Source of the DNA: Phoronis australis
Taxonomy: Eukaryota > Phoronida > Phoronidae
DNA: 64,000 nucleotides
Direction: 5' to 3'
Assembly: GCA_002633005.1 (NCBI GenBank)
Contig: NMRA01000148.1
Location: forward strand, 529,763 to 593,762
Numbering within the stretch: position 1 is the first letter of the stretch; every line of letters starts with the position of its first letter. Below are positions 1-38,300 of this stretch, one piece after another. The position numbers and the translations under genes were made by a program. A model generated the notes under the pieces. That model searched no databases and was not told the DNA's origin. It saw nothing but the letters and a program-made list of their open reading frames with translations.

Positions 1-1437
1 CCAATACAGTATACAGCTTTCCACCAAGGCTAGGTGATGCAAGACATTATTCTTTGTTGCATTATAGTAACTGGTCTTGGCTAATTATCATTTTATGGCC
101 TGGTCATCCATTCAGCCAAAAGTAGTTCCAGAGGTGGCTTATCAGCCAATTATTCACGCATGCTGACTCACAATAGAAGCCTGATAAGAGTGAAGGTGGA
201 TAAATGCGGTGTTCCTACAGTTTCTTGTTTTAGTGGATGTGTTCACAACATGAAGATTTCAGGCCTGTAGGCTCAATTTTAGATTGAATTTCCAACCTTG
301 CCACATGATTAGCGTTGAAGCTTGTGTAAAAGTCTCGAACCTAAGCCAAGCATCCACTTCAGTTATATTTTTTGGAATAAGTTTATTGGAGACAGATTTG
401 AAATATCGGTATACATTAGCTTCAAATATGTTCAGATATGATGCAACAAGAGCTAGTGTGTAGTTTACAGCTGCATACAACAATCGTTTGGTCAAGTCAG
501 TATTGCCAATTTCATTGCAGAAAAACTTATGATGAGGCATAATTTGACACTAGTGCGATCAATGAACTTTCTGTAGTTCATGGTGGAATTGTGTAAAATT
601 AGAAACACTTGCCTGCTCTATTAAAAAAAATCTACAATGTTCTCTAGACAAAAATAGATTTCTGGACGTAGTGGTGTTTGAGGCTTTGCAAAACTCATTC
701 TGCGAAAAAAACTTTGACAAGTTTGATAAGACTATTGTTTGATTTGGTTCTATGTTATTTCTGTAGGTTCAGGCTATCTGCAGGAACAAACGAAAAAATT
801 CAACTAAGTTCACTGCTATCAGCATTCCAAGTTGCCAGAGATTTGGTGGTTAAGACTGCTGCATAAAGGTGGCGCTGCTAGTCGTCACTTGTCTTGTTGG
901 AAAAGGACTCGTGTTCAGTTATTTGTGAAATAACACAAATACCGTCTTTGTTGTGGTAATACTTGGATTTGCAGGAAGTCTGAATGACACCATCTGTGGA
1001 GGAAGATAAGACAATATTAAACACTGTACAAGGCAAAATAATGCGTAGTGAAACTATACCAGACTTTTTTGCAGAAGGGTCCGGTGTGCTTATGTGGAAA
1101 GTATCAGTTTAGGAACCAAAATTAGAATCTGAAGTGACGAACACACATTCAGGTTATCCATGCTGTAGCCCTGCGAAAAATGAACCCAAGAGAGTCAATA
1201 CACAACACATCGATGTATGATTGTTCCCACAGGTGGAGTTTATTGTTGGAACTTCACTTTAGTTACGACCAGCTGTCATTTCCTGTGAAATGAGGGGAAA
1301 TTTTTGCCGTTCAATCATGCATATTTTTATGCGAAAAAAATTACCATATATACGCCCATTGGTCATATCTAAAGATAGGCCTTTCTGCAGAAAACTTTGG
1401 TATCCACTGTTCACGTTTTTTTGTGAATTAAACTGAA
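1..1437. other. Intergenic, no gene recognised
   Basis: AT-rich sequence with only short open frames. A 93-codon frame on the minus strand (259-540) matches no family I know and has no flanking splice signals that would tie it to a gene. I see no promoter, RNA gene or clear repeat here. Confidence 0.5.
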
Positions 1438-2291
1438 ATGAAAACTGTTAAATCATGGGCTATCGGAGCTAGGGAGCTTGTCAAAGATGTATGTCCAGTG
1501 GAGAACATCAACAGCATAGAGTGGTCCAAAGCCACAAACTTTGTCATCAACACCATGGAGATTGGAGGCCGTCATTGGCGGGAAAGAGCTGACTGTATCA
1601 ATCAAACAACTGTATCGGAATGGCTTGAAGAACAATCTCCCACAATCATTGTTGCAACGGACGGCTCACTAAGAGATGAGACACTACGGCTTGGGCAGCA
1701 GTTGCTTGGACTCGCGAGGGTCGGCGCCTCTTCGAATGGTCAACAGCACGGGTTGGAAAATCCTCGTCTTTTAGAGCTGAATGTGAAGCATATGAAGACG
1801 CCCTAGTCTGGCTCTCACAGAACACAACACCTGCAGACAGATCATTTCTACTTACAGACTCCCTCAGCCTCATTAGCAGGCTAAAAACTGGTCATGTGAA
1901 AGATTCCTGGATCCCTCTGTTCAGCTCGATTAATGGTCTCTTCACCAGTGTTTATATACCAGGACACTGTGGCATCTCATTCAACGTCAAGACGGATGAG
2001 CTTGCAGACATCGCAGAACCAATTGCCGACCTGCTCCTTACACCAGCAGATATAATCACCAGAGTGCGTGAATCGCTTACAAATGCCGAGATTGTACAAC
2101 AGCAGGAGAGATGGGCAACAAAGCGCCTCATAGAGCGAGGGTGGCAATACGGAGATGCAGCAAAAACTCGTATCAGGGGAAAAGATCGAAGAGTGTGTAA
2201 CCAGCACGAACTTAGTTGCATCTCCAAATTTACATTGCGTGCGATACTGGAAGGAGGATGGCCAGATACTATCCCGGTGCCTACCCTCTGA
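1438..2291 (+). pseudogene. Broken RNase H domain of a non-LTR-type retrotransposon
   Basis: Two overlapping open stretches in different frames (1438-1806, and a frame running through about 1690-2291) read as one RNase H-like region. In order they show an acidic ATDGS motif near 1660, a RAECEAYEDAL segment near 1775-1802 carrying the expected glutamate, a LLTDSLS segment near 1852-1870, and a PGHCGI...DELADIA segment near 1960-2016. These are the spaced acidic residues and the His-Gly motif of retroelement RNase H. A shift of two bases near 1680 breaks the frame. No reverse transcriptase or endonuclease is visible upstream, so this is a 3' fragment. About 60 codons after the last motif stay open without recognisable content. 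The clade is not certain; it could also be an RNase H from another retroelement type. Confidence 0.7.
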
Positions 2292-2564
2292 CGTCACCAC
2301 AGAAACAGAAACAGTAAATTAACTTTTGATGACTGTTGTTATAAACTCAACACAATGAAGTCAGACAAAATTGTTTAAAAATTCTCAATTGCAATGCATT
2401 TGTGTGTGTGCACTTGGTCACCAATTACGTTCTCTCGAATTCGGTACTTAGCCTTCAAATAATTATTGTCATTATGATAAATGTCTCTTAATTATTTCGC
2501 AAAAAAATAGTTGTCACACTTTTCATTTTTCTGATAACTTTGATAACTTTGCTACAAATTGTAA

Positions 2565-2720
2565 ACTTTACCAAATGTTATTTTGTGACATCTACGCAGT
2601 ACAAATCATGCGAATAGTAGACTACAATTTTCTTAACCTTTATTTTTGTGGAAAAAAGTTGACAAAATAGAATTCTACTTGTGGGTCATATTGTGTGCTA
2701 AATAAGTGAAGGATTGTCGT
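2565..2720 (+). repeat. Interspersed repeat, copy 1
   Basis: The stretch starting ACCAAATGTTATTTTGTGAC aligns by eye with 36005-36150, sharing the spaced blocks CATCTAC, AATTTTCTTA, GACAAAAT and GTGCTAA/TATGCTAA. Divergence is high, so the copies are old. Confidence 0.5.
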
Positions 2721-3218
2721 ATATATGACTCCAAAAAGAGCGAAGGGACATCATGTATTTCTGGAGTTCAACTGTATCCTGCAATGTTGTATCGTGATGT
2801 AATATAATGTTTACTAATCATCCTCTTTTCTTACATTGTACTGTTTAATAAATATAAGGCCCTCACTATTGTGAGGGGAATGGTGTCAATACCTTCTGAG
2901 AGGGACCTGGTGAGGGGTATTTCATGTTATTTTTAAAATTTCATAGGGAGTTGGGCCGATATTCCGCATGAAAATTGAAACAAGGAGGGCCCAGAAATAT
3001 GTTGATGAAAACGAGAATAAACACCTTGGAAAGTTTTGAGTAAAATTATTTACCAACATGTACCGCCAGGGGGAAGGGATGACAAGACAAGAGGGGGAGT
3101 AGTCGAGGTTGAAGAATATCCCAGGACAGCAACTTGGTTTAGATGGCAAGCATCAATACTAGATGAATGTGGCTGTATGGCTTGGGTCTTCTGCAACCAC
3201 TCAGAAGAACCTAACCGG

Positions 3219-3260
3219 GGCGGATTCAGGATTTTTTTAAAGGGGGGGTGGGTTGAGGAT
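3219..3260 (+). repeat. Short dispersed repeat with GGCGGATTCAGGAT head
   Basis: GGCGGATTCAGGATTTTTT followed by a G-rich run resembles the heads at 38028 (GGCAGATTTAGGAT) and 43331 (GGCGGATCTAGGAT); the latter two are both preceded by ACACT. Probably fragments of one element family. Confidence 0.35.
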
Positions 3261-6100
3261 TTTTCAAAAAGGGGAGCTCAAGTCTATAATTTGAAAATTC
3301 TAGATTTGATATCACTAAAATCGAGGTAAAGAAGGGTTGTTGAGAACCCCTTTGTCTCCCCTTGGATCTGCCTATACCCAATGGCTATATACATAAGAGG
3401 GTTCTCATGAGATCCAAATCGAGCGTTTTGTGCAATGAGCCTGACCTTTGTTGTCTGTGCAGGTCCATGCAATGCACGTATTGGAACACCTGTGATCTTT
3501 TTTACCACAAGGATGAAGCTATCTGGCCAAATGTGATGGAACTCAGCCACAGGTTGTCTCCTAGTTTGTCTTGCATTGTCACACAGGGAATCGGTGGAAA
3601 TGTGGTATGACTGAACAGAACTTGGAAATATTCCAGATACCCTGATATCTTTTTGGTATTGGTTTTACAAAACCCACCAAAGAAACCAACATTGTTCACT
3701 TCTGAGGCATCTAGCACTTGCTGAAAATACCATTTCAATTCCATTAGTTATAACTAAATAAAACTAAATTTCAAGCCCATCCTTGATTTCAATTATTCAG
3801 AACATCGAATGGGCTTAAAACTATTATCAAAATAGGATCGTACTGCAAACGACAGCCTTGTTATATCTGTATAATTTATTGTCAAATTTATGAGTCATTA
3901 GTAAACTTGGCTATTCTTCAGTTATTGAACAACCAGACACACAAACATGATTATGTTGATTCCAAATAATTTGAGACCTTGAAAGATTACGATTGGAGAA
4001 TGAGCGTGTGAAGTCTTTGCTGAATTAGGTGGGCAAGCCAATTTATTCAAGTCAGATATTAGATCAAAAATTATCTTAAGGTTATTTAGTTATTTATATT
4101 TCACAGTGTTTAGAAAGACTACTGTTTTCTCTGGGCTGCCTGAAAACAGCAAAATGAAATGAAACTGATTTCACTTCAGTTCAAAATGTAGATTTTTTTC
4201 ACATGGAAGCAGATTGGTAGAAATATAACAAGGAATTCAAAAAAAAAACAGATAAACACAATTTATCAAGGCTATTGGGAATAATTGACAAACAATGGTG
4301 TAATGGAAATACAAAACTGAAGGTCTACCCTTCGTAGTTCTATACACTGAAAACAGTGACTCATGGTATTAGAAAAAATGCCTAAAAACGCTCTACGTCG
4401 GAATGGAAGTAATTGACGAAAAGTCATGTAACATAGAATTTGAAGGACAGTTTTTGCGCCTGTGAATCCTCATGCTCTCCCATGATTTTAATAGCTTTGT
4501 CAACCCTAAGTGTTGTTCTGTTGTAACGTTCCAAACAAATGAGGAATTTCTCAGTGTGGTTATTCAATATCTTAGTATACACTGCACTGTTTCTCAATAG
4601 TTCTAACATCTTGTTAACGCGACAGAAAGTGTTTTGAATGTAAACAGACTAATGGCAATATTTGTTGAGTTTAATTTTTATCAATGTGCCTTTTCAAGCG
4701 TCCTTGACCTTTCAATAAACTTTGTACAAGAATTAACTCGACACTTCGTAATTCCTTGGGCATATTTTAAAAGTTAACACTCTAATGTAATCCACAACGT
4801 CAGGAGTACTTATTCAAACGTCTGGGTTCGTTGTACAATTTTACCTCAATGTTTCGTGAACCGTTTTGCACACGCTTAACAATCATGATTTTTACCAAAT
4901 GTCGAAAATTAACACTATTTTACCCTCATGCCCGGAGAGTGCACTAAACTATTTTCACGAGAGTCGAAAAATTAGGACATCAACACATCTAAAAGATTTA
5001 ATTAAAATGATCCGATTTTATGTTTTTTTACAAATAAATAACGTCTGAGCGGCACCCCCACGGTACCTATGAAAATATACCCCCAAGGCATTGTTGAGTG
5101 ATGTATTACGTATAATCATAGCAATACAGCAAACCAATTTGAAATTACTCGTATATGAAAACGTAACGTTAATCAATTCACCAGGATCCTTGCGTGACCA
5201 TTATTGACCAGATCATACAAGGTGAAGTGACGTGAATTAGCCAGGGCGGGCGGCGGTTAAGTCTCCCTTGATAGATCTTCTCACGTGTGTGCTACAAGAT
5301 AAGTCACATTTTCCATTATTCGCTATCAAATCTTCATTAAAAAATCATAAAAATACAACAGGACAGTTAACTAAAGTTACCATAAGTTACCCTCACATAC
5401 TGTGACGTCGAGAACGTCCGTATGTAGCTTTCTTGAACAAAATTTTAGATCCACGCCTGGCATATATTGAATAATAGAAAATTCCGGGAAAATGTTACAT
5501 GATGGAAAATTATAATGACTTCTGTTATTCGCAACAATACGCAGAAGGACAGAGGGACTCCGTGATTTCTCACTTCTTGATTACTAATCGGTTCTGTTTA
5601 CAAGATGCTATGCGTAATATTCAATTTCAGATATTTGAGCTTTTCCAGTTGTTGTTAAATACAGAGGAGATAAATTTACGGCCATAGCCTATTATTTGGA
5701 AAATTTTAGTTAATCATGACTTAAATTTCTACTGGCTTTATTCCAGGTATTTCCCAAAGTGTGATAAATTTAACAAATTTTGATTTTGGGTTGCATTTTG
5801 CAACCCATTTATATTTTTATTTTCGATGCAAAATAATTTGTGACGATACCCATGGAATAAAAAGCTTCTAAGGCCAATCTGAAAGTGTCGGGTCAACACC
5901 TTTCTTAGTTCAGGGTTTAAGCTCAATGCAATTTCGTTCTCCACGTTTTAGTTTATTTTTTACAACCAGACTTTTTAAATTTCGCCCTATAAATTACAAA
6001 ATCGAAATTTGTTGCTAGCCTCTTGACATTTTCCTCTTAATTTCTTAAGTCGTTAATAGATACAAAAAGTATTGTGCCGTAAAAATTCCCGACTTTTCAT

Positions 6101-6377
6101 GCAGACAGCTTTGGCAGGGAGTTATGGGTAATTTTAAATGACCCACGTGACCTCTTTGTGCATGACTCGCCGCGTGTGGGTCGCAGCCTCCCCTTTCATT
6201 CCGTTCAGTTTTATGTCGATAGTAAGAGGAAAAAGTCTTTCAATCGCGTTTGTGGTGGAGTAACATCGAAGGGGAGAACACCGGCGAGTGATGCATGGGT
6301 TTTGATGGATTATGAGAGCGCGATACGTGCAATAATTTTGATTTGAAGGTCGGCCACTTTGTTTCTCTTCTGTTATT
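6101..6377 (+). promoter_or_regulatory. NLK: NLK 5' region, probable promoter and 5' UTR
   Basis: Locally richer in CpG than the surrounding AT-rich DNA. It holds an E-box CACGTG at 6144-6149 and several CG-containing blocks before the NLK start codon. An in-frame TGA at 6339-6341 shows that the open frame cannot extend further upstream on this exon. The transcription start site cannot be placed from sequence alone. Confidence 0.4.
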
Positions 6378-31455
<25,078 letters not shown>

Positions 31456-32676
31456 ATAGGGCGTAGCATCATGCGTCTGGCGTGTGTGTACGAAGGGAAC
31501 GAGACCGGGGGCCATCTTGGGACTATCATTCCTCTCCATGGTGCTCTTTATGCAATAATCGTTAAAGCCGTCTGCTCTGCTCGCTTGCCTCTAACTTGGC
31601 GACTATGGTGACGGCATTAGTTGGCGTGGATGTGTGTTTACGCGCGACCGAGTATATTCATTATTTATGCGTTAACGCGTTAATCTTAATTTATTGCCAG
31701 ACTCTTTATACATCGGCGGGGAAAGCAATCTTTTTTATGCGAGAGTTGTGAACCATTTGGGTTTTATTTCTTAATTATTGGACGCCAATTGTGGCAGCGA
31801 TCTTCCAGTTTGTCTTTGCCAAGCCTTGGATATTACGAACTTAAACCAAAGGTAGTATTAATAAGTGTGCTCTCTAGTATCTCGGCATTTTGTTATGACC
31901 AGAGATGAGGATACATTGCTTACACCAGGACTATTGTCGCCATAATGGCGTAGTGTCAAAGGTTCTGCGATGAGCGGGTTGGTCGGGACCAGTAGTTTTC
32001 ATGTGCAAGTCCAAATGGTGTTATGTGCAAATCAAAGTGTTATGTCACGTTTTGTGTTGTGACGGATTGTTGGTGAAGAGAAGGTCAAAGGAAATGACAT
32101 GTGCGACAAGTTCGCCGAGCTGAAAGTCAAAAGTTGTGACCTTTTGACGAGGTCTCAAGCTCCACGTTACATCTCAATGCAACTCGTAGTGGTTTTGGTG
32201 TAATACTACTTAGCGAATGCTAGTTGTAATTTGTGTGTACATAATTATAACTTATGATGTTTTATTATTGTGATCTCTGTGTGCAAATTTGATACTTCAT
32301 TGTAATCTTAGTAGGGTTATTGATCCTAAGATTTTAGATATTTTAATGTGTGCTCTTTTGTTGTCCAATAATCAAAAGGGCTAGTGTCCAGTGGTACGAA
32401 GTTTGCACGGGAGGTTTTGTGTTGCTGAAATTGCAGTTGCTCTCAATGTTTTATTGGGTCAACAGTATAGTGGGAGTTGAACAACATGGGTAAAATGTGT
32501 GGAGAATTCGTTAAATCATTGGCTAGCAGAACTACCAAATTCGTGTCAGTCAAGTGGTGTTCACATGTAACATAACATTTAGTTTACTGGTGGATTTAGA
32601 GTGTTAGCTTTATATGGTATTCACGTCTCATTCATTTGCCTCTCAGATTCAAGCCTGGCTTTGCTTAGTTAGTTGT

Positions 32677-32873
32677 GGAGCCCGTATAGCTCAGTGGTTA
32701 GTATGATGGATTCTCAACCAAAAGGTCATGGGTTCAATCATAGGTTGCTGCAGTTTGTGGTAGAGTGTTTATGCATAGCCCTTAACCTGTGTTGCTTGAG
32801 TCGACAAGGCTGTAGACGAAGACTGACAATTACAGGGAAATAACCTGCCATGTCCTTTGAGAGCTAAAAATCT
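32677..32873 (+). mobile_element. tRNA-derived SINE
   Basis: GCCCGTATAGCTCAGTGG contains an A box matching the consensus (TAGCTCAGTGG, 32687-32697), followed at 32731 by a partly decayed B box GGTTCAATCA. The T-arm does not pair, so it is not a working tRNA gene. The 3' boundary is approximate. Confidence 0.7.
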
Positions 32874-33530
32874 CGTCTACATATGCTTCAAAAACTGGAA
32901 TTAACAACAGGTTCAGTGAGTTGGATGCCTTGGGACGGATGTACTTATCTTGCTAGGGCTATAGTCTGAGAGGATACACACCAATTAACTAGTGTAACTT
33001 TGTGTTTCTTTTTGCCACTGCTTGCCTCAGGTATCAGTGTATGTTTTCACCCTTTTGCCTATCAATTGTTGCCTTCAGGGAGCCAGTCATGGATGTTGGG
33101 GGACACTAGTTTCTTTTGCAAAGCACGTCGTAGTATTACTGTTTTATGCACCAGCAAAGTAGCTAGTAACTTTAAGTGGATTCTAGGTTAGATACTTAAA
33201 CTACTAACTTTATAGTAATGTGTTTGTGGTGTGCATGATGTGTGAGTCAACAGCTTAATATTACTTTTTGATGTATTTTTGTGTAGACAATTTTTATACT
33301 GCAACATGTTTTTTACGAACATTTGAAGTCCCATTTGACCAAAGTATGCGTCTGTATTCCACATATTGTATGTGTGGGGACCTAGGGTTTCTGCGTCTAG
33401 GCGCTTAGTAGGTTGCTTGTTTCGGTTTGCTTTTGGTGTTTTAGAACATATCAGACATAAGAAGCTCAGAAGCAGAATTTGTAACATTCTAACCTCCATG
33501 AGTCCCATTTAAGTTCACTGACAACTGGCA

Positions 33531-33783
33531 ATTTCACTGCAGTTAAAATTCTTCAGTTTGGGACAAAAATAATTGCTAAAATTGGCATTTTTCGGAGGCA
33601 TACCTCATTACTGCAAATGCTCAAATTTTTACCAAACGTTTAGTAACAGCTATGCTGGATAGAGCAGGCTAAAAGTGAAGTATAATTTCCTGAAGTTGTA
33701 TTTGTTGTGAAATTCGATGAAATAAAATTTCACTTGTCCGTCATGTTTCCCAAACTGTTGGTATTTTTACTGTGACTGTTTAA
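33531..33783 (+). mobile_element. MITE family B, most complete copy
   Basis: Begins CACTGCAGTTAAAATTCTTC with CAGTTTGGGAC and ends CCCAAACTG followed by TTTTTACTGTGACTG. The two termini are imperfect inverted complements of about 28 bases. It has no coding capacity. Related copies are at 22572, 40215, 40761 (inverted) and 51712. Confidence 0.7.
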
Positions 33784-35025
33784 AGTCTCAGATGGATCCT
33801 AGCTCATTTATTGACCAACAGAACAGGACTAGCCTTTGTCTTTTTTATGCGTAAATCCATTTGTGTCCTCTGTTATTGTTTAAGATCTGATTACCATATT
33901 ATCCACTAAAGCACACATGTACATTTGTGAACATATTGATCATATTTTGGGCCCTGGAATTTGCATGGATCCAAGATCTTAACCAGGGGGACGAAAATAA
34001 GATGGAGCCTGAGAATTCTTCTTTACAGGANTGCCCAGTGCTGATTTTGGATAATATGGTATTTTAAATCTCTGCCAGCCATGTCAAGGTGCATTTGATC
34101 ATGACAAAATTCTGTTGTGTAAAAGTTGTAATGATAGCTGCTCAGTGTTATAAGTTATGGAGTCGTTACTACTAGGGTCGTCGTTGTCTCTCTGGAGAGT
34201 CCAGGTTTTGGCTGCTCAAAATGTGTCAATACATGCAGGTAAAGCAAAGCGAATACATGGAGACACCTAGGTTACTTCTCAATCAGTATCAGAATGTAAA
34301 CTGTGTACATTGCTCACTACTTTTTCACACGGTTAAATCAGTTGAAGGAAACGAATATATAATAGTGCGACTACAAAAAGGTTTTATAGATCCATTGAGT
34401 ATTTTAAGAGTATGATACAGGGAACATCATTTACAGTATTGTACGAGACTTTTTTACATTACAGGGCAAAGTGATATCTAAAACCATAGATGAGGCACTG
34501 TTTCTGCTAATGTTGGGAGTTCTGTAATTAGTGTATGTACATAACTTGATCTCTGAAGGGCCAGAAGTTGGCATGTGGCTACTAAAAATATAGTGAGTAA
34601 CATGCCACCACACTGTCCCGACCATTGTTTATAATTCAATTGGAAAGTTGGATTTATAACTTAGCATTTTTGTGTTGGTGTTGGACTGAGCACTTCAGGT
34701 GACAACTATGATGGTCTAATCTCGAGGGTTTAACAGACATATCAAGATTGTATGTAAATGAAGTGCCTTGGGTGCTCTCAAATATGGACTGAAGAAATTC
34801 AAAAATAGCAACCCTTCCATACCATTTTCGAATATGCGCAAGAGTATTTTAATAATTTTTGTCAATTGTCTTGCTCATTCAGAATGTCTGTGAAGCATTT
34901 GAGATTGCGCTGGTCACGAGTAGACGTCACCTAGTAGGTGTATAGTACGTTGTTGTCTGCTAGACATTGATCTGGGTAATCTGTAGATGTCCACCTCTTT
35001 AATTATTCTTGGAAAAGAGTGAAAA

Positions 35026-35031
35026 AATAAA
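35026..35031 (+). terminator. NLK: Candidate NLK polyadenylation signal
   Basis: AATAAA followed within about 30 bases by GT-rich sequence. It is the last plus-strand signal before the opposing STYXL1 gene. Confidence 0.45.
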
Positions 35032-35054
35032 AAGAATGCAAATGATGAACTGGG

Positions 35055-35064
35055 TTTATTTATT
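35055..35064 (-). terminator. STYXL1: Candidate STYXL1 polyadenylation signal
   Basis: Two overlapping AATAAA hexamers on the minus strand about 130 bases after the STYXL1 stop codon, implying a short 3' UTR that overlaps the NLK 3' end. Confidence 0.55.
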
Positions 35065-35189
35065 TCGTTATTGGGTGTAACAATTGTATTTACAAATCAA
35101 TTAAAATTTATTTACCCTGAAAAATTGTAAGGCACGATTCATCACCAAGTCTTAGACAACAAATATTTTTGGACAATGATTGCTTTTCG

Positions 35190-35321
35190 TTAGTAGTTAG
35201 GGTCATCTATTGGGGTCATGACCTCTTCAAACAAATCCTTTTCAAATTTTGACAACTGTTTTATGAACCCTCTATTTGGTCGGACCGACCAAAAACAAGT
35301 TTTCACATGACCATATGCTTT
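35190..35321 (-). CDS. STYXL1: STYXL1 coding exon 8 (stop)
   Basis: Starts KAYGHVKTCFW, contains PNRGFIKQLSKFEKDLF (the conserved DSP alpha-helix after the P-loop) and ends PIDDPNY with TAA at 35192-35190. The human protein ends similarly in DPLY. Confidence 0.95.
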   Translation of the reverse strand, partial: KAYGHVKTCFWSVRPNRGFIKQLSKFEKDLFEEVMTPIDDPNY

Positions 35322-38300
35322 CTGAAATAAAAGAAAACAATAATTATGCTTCAACGCAACTTTAAATCGTGAAAAACATTTCCTGCCATCATTGGGAATG
35401 GGGCTTAAGATCCACATTCCAGATTTTGACTGGTAAAACTGACTTGCCATTTTATTGGTGCTCTACCAGAAATCCAACAATTATTTTGAAAATTTCTTAG
35501 TCTACCATTTTCACCTTGCCAAAAGTATGTAAGTGGAAATATATGTCAAGTCGCTTGGTGGTTGGGTGTTGATGTAAAGTAAAGGAACATCGTTCATGCT
35601 CAAATTGGAACTGCAGATGCCCAGTATCCCATTTACAAAAAAGCTACTTTGAAAAACATCCTGAGGATTTGACGGGTTTTCGTAAACTGCTAATAGTGAC
35701 CAATAAGTCGAGAGACTCCCGCCTAAATCTAAAGGGTTGCTAAGCGTGCTATACTCTGTATACAAACCTGCAATGTCCACTTGTTAGCATGCATGAGATA
35801 AGCTATCACAACTGTTGCACAGCGACTGATACCAAGACTGGAGAAAACCAGTACACATTGATCGTTACCCATGTGAGTATCTGAAAAAACCAAATAGTAA
35901 CGCCATAGTTACAGCACAAGGATATGGAAATTCTTCATTTACTTCGCACAACAAAATGCCCAGTTTGTCACTTATCTTTTTTAAAACCAAGGCAAACAAT
36001 AAAAACTATCAAATGTTGTTTTATGGCATCTACACGCTATAAAACAAGTTAGTAACAGACAAAAATTTTCTTATTGCAATGAGAAATTTTGACAAAATCA
36101 ACTTTCACTTATCATCCCCATAGTATGCTAAACACAGTTCAAGCAAAATGACCCAGAATTTCCCGTCATGACCACTGTGCAAAAATCAAATTCACTGCCA
36201 GAGAAGTCTTCCCTCATGGCTGAGACTGAAGGGGAATCGACAGGAAAGTTAGTAAGGTAGCTGAATAAAGCCATTCTGTTCTATGTTCCCCTAATTGCCA
36301 TTACCTGTAATTTTTGCTATTAATAGAATTAGTTGACATGCCAGGGAATTGTTGAGAAACTACTTTTGTGTTGTACTACAGTTGAAGAATTGGAGAGGTT
36401 CAAGTAGCAACTTGGCAACTGGTCATGTGGGACCTGATAGCAGTGGCCTCTACGGGATGAGGAGACACTTTATAACTTTGGTTTAAAACACATTCCATGT
36501 AATCACATACACTGTAAAAGGCTCTTTTCACAAAGTCAAACTTTTCCCCTATACCACCTGCTGCGAAGACAAAGTAACATCTGCTTTAGCTAGGGGGCGA
36601 TATGAGTCACCGTTCCCATGTGACCAACCCCCATTGCTTCCGGAAAGTCTCCCATTACATTTGTAAAAAATTCATGAAATGTTTCACATTTTACATGAGA
36701 TTTACCAAATCTAATCTATCGATCTACTGTACAGAAAGGTCAAACAGACATAACAAGATGATGTTCATCATGTAATGTACTGCAACCAGTTCAGTTATTT
36801 CATTCAAACATGACTAAATGTTGAAAGAAACATACCAAAAATTGTGTAAAGACAACAGGATTAGAAACAATTAGCAAAAACTCTCAGATTACAATAAATT
36901 TACCAACAGCAACATTTTGGTTAAGTGGTTACATTCATCTCTAATGTCAATTCACAGAAGAAACTCAATTGACCAACAACTGAACACAGTGTATTTTGGC
37001 AAACACCTTTTCATTTCAAAAAAATTTGAAGACATATCGTTGATGCGTATTAATTATTCAAGCACCCGGCCTTCCAAGTTCTATAAGCATTTCCTTTCTT
37101 TACGCAGTTCACACTGATAACATTCACAATGCAAAATGGCAATGAGGCAATCTAAGGGACTTAAGAAACTGTACAATGGACACGCTATCGTCAAAGACTG
37201 GAATATACTATTATCCGCCCATGTTGTACAGACAATTAATAAATGTGACAGTTATCCCTGGACAGTTTGTGGAACTTTTTTGGTGATTTACTCAGATGCA
37301 ATGATCAGAGTTTCAGATGTATGCACAAAATTCAACAGTCCTGACTAGGTTTCTGGCTACTTGGGACGGACTATTATAACAAAATTGTGTGGACCTCACA
37401 AAATCCGCGTCTTCAACAAACTGAAAACAATGTAAATTACTGGCAAGTCATTGTTACCTATGAGACCACATGTTGATTGGAAGTGTGAGTAGATATCCTC
37501 ATCTCCTTTGTCTTCGACAGGTACTTGTAATGTATTGGGCCTATCCCTACAACAGACATTGACCTTATCCATTAGGTGAAATAGTTAAATGCTGGTCAAA
37601 GAGACATGAGTCATCCTGAGACAGGTTATGTAAAGTTATCTTCTAATGAGTCCACTTGAGCCATATCAACATTAGACTGGTGACAGATTCATGTTTTTGT
37701 GAGCAGGCTGGAGGAATCAGATTTTAAGTCAAGCTCAACTTGTAACTTCATTATTTCTGGACCAATTTTGATGCTTCAAAAACGAATTCTGGGTGTTTTT
37801 GCAATAAATGTAGATACACCCACCAACAGAAACACAAAAAAGTAAAAACTATGTTTTTGCATAGTCAGGCAAGAAAGGAATTCAACACTGGACGTGAAGC
37901 TAAATCTCCCACAAAAAATGGGTGAAGTTGAAATGTGCGCAACGTCAAAGTAACTCTTGAAGCTACATGCATTGGGTTGGTTTTCAATTTTGCCATACTA
38001 ACAATGACTGAAATGTGCAACTACACTGGCAGATTTAGGATGCCATGAAAGCGGTATCTGAAAAAGATGTGCTGTTACCATATCCTTGGTTGGGTATGGG
38101 CCACACCTTGTTCCCCGAAATCTGACTATACAAGTGCAGGAATTCTCTGCTTGTTGACATGTACAAAACCAATTGGTTTGAGTGAATTATATGCACATAC
38201 AATCCTAAACAAAATCTAGATCTTCGAAATACATTATTCTTTGTTGACAACAAAACTAATACAAAAAGTGCACTAAAAGCACTGGAATGACAAACCTTGG

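Larger units (their letters stand above)
2292..6100. other. Intergenic region upstream of NLK
   Basis: No gene is recognisable on either strand. It contains one copy of an interspersed repeat (about 2565-2720, also at 36005-36150) and a fragment of a short GGCGGAT(C/T)AGGAT-type repeat at 3219-3260. The short open frames present look random. Confidence 0.5.
31456..35050 (+). other. NLK: NLK 3' region, probable long 3' UTR
   Basis: About 3.6 kb without coding signal between the NLK stop and the STYXL1 end. It holds a tRNA-derived SINE (32677-32873), a complete MITE (33531-33783) and an ambiguous base at 34031. A good AATAAA lies at 35026-35031, but earlier signals such as one near 33720 could also be used. 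The real transcript end is not determined. Confidence 0.5.

Noticed and set aside
259-540. A 93-codon minus-strand gene
   Set aside because: No family recognised, no splice or promoter support; length is within chance for this much DNA.
32677-32760. A functional tRNA gene
   Set aside because: The A box is good, but the B box is decayed and the T-arm lacks pairing; read as SINE.
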